A stretch of 64,000 nucleotides of DNA from Prorocentrum cordatum (taxonomy: Eukaryota > Sar > Dinophyceae > Prorocentrales > Prorocentraceae): positions 1,217,372 through 1,281,371 of the forward strand of contig CAUYUJ010016282.1 in NCBI GenBank assembly GCA_963575745.1. Reading direction: 5' to 3'. Shown one piece after another: positions 63,770 through 64,000 of this stretch. The notes beneath the pieces are model-generated. The model was given only the letters and a program-made list of their open reading frames with translations, was not told the DNA's origin and did no database searches. The first letter of the stretch is position 1; each line of letters starts with the position of its first letter. The position numbers were made by a program, and so were the translations under genes.

Positions 63770-64000
63770 CAAAGTACTACCACTACTACTACTACCACCA
63801 CCACCACTGCTACTACTAGCGCAACTGCTACAAGTATTACTACTACCTGTACCACTACTACACTACTACTACTTTTCCGACTACGTCTGCAACTACGTCC
63901 ACTTTACGTCTTCGATTACTACGTCACCGACAATGGTTGTTAGGAGTATTGCTGCTAGTACTTCTGTTACTGCAACTACTACCACTAGTACTACGCACTT
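63190..64000. repeat. Degenerate TAC/GTA microsatellite to window end
   Basis: TAC runs with many substitutions; 63,715-63,765 switches to the complementary phase (TAGTAGTAG). It continues past the window. Confidence 0.93.

Overview
The window is eukaryotic nuclear DNA, most likely from a dinoflagellate; the species cannot be resolved from this sequence. Four things point there: a long non-LTR retroelement with an N-terminal RNase H, an APE-like endonuclease, a reverse transcriptase, C2H2 fingers and a cytosine-methyltransferase-like tail; a 21-nt match (18/21) to the dinoflagellate spliced leader at 56,511; PPR-like exon scraps bordered by long pyrimidine tracts ending in AG; and a very GC-rich background full of satellites and short inverted-repeat elements. 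Almost none of the window is ordinary gene space. There are no bacterial-type operons, rRNAs, tRNAs or CRISPR arrays. Layout. 1-6,500 holds small PPR-like exon relics on the + strand, several fold-back elements, a long TG tract and minisatellites. 6,886-15,016 (- strand) is the only large intact-looking coding locus, the retroelement: ORF1 (RanBP2 zinc finger plus coiled coil), then a 1,982-codon ORF2 in an overlapping -1 frame, whose methyltransferase-like end continues in another frame after a G9C5 homopolymer near 7,862-7,875. 15,200-17,100 has CTC/GGA microsatellites and fold-back elements. 17,280-21,500 is a satellite block, including a GC-hairpin satellite with a four-monomer higher-order repeat. 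21,850-23,460 is minisatellite. 23,900-44,000 is a patchwork of short TIR elements, microsatellites and one AT-rich island (35,350-36,870). 44,000-52,400 contains further tandem repeats, fold-back elements and an approximately 0.88-kb tandem duplication with CAA tracts. 55,370-58,122 is a decaying spliced gene or retrocopy on the + strand. 58,290-63,980 is dominated by very long TAC/ACT microsatellites and GGCCTCTTGGG-type minisatellites. Short inverted-repeat elements. At least eight families of 120-250-bp TIR or fold-back units can be told apart by their termini. I call them A (TTAAGTCGGGCCTGTCC ends, 17 sites), B (AAAGAATGGG ends), C (TGGCATCGCTCGG ends), D (GTCAACCC ends), H (TAGGCCTC ends with a GATGCATCG core), K (CACCACC-bracketed microsatellites) and several single-copy fold-backs. 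Families E, F and G are dispersed repeats without clear TIRs. None carries a transposase here, so they would be non-autonomous if they are DNA transposons. How the parts relate. The retroelement could supply reverse transcription, and a spliced-leader relic would be a trace of mRNA recycling through cDNA; that is the only functional link the sequence supports. Everything else is repeat structure whose function, if any, is unknown. Start codons of the small exons and the exact ends of the retroelement could not be fixed by eye.
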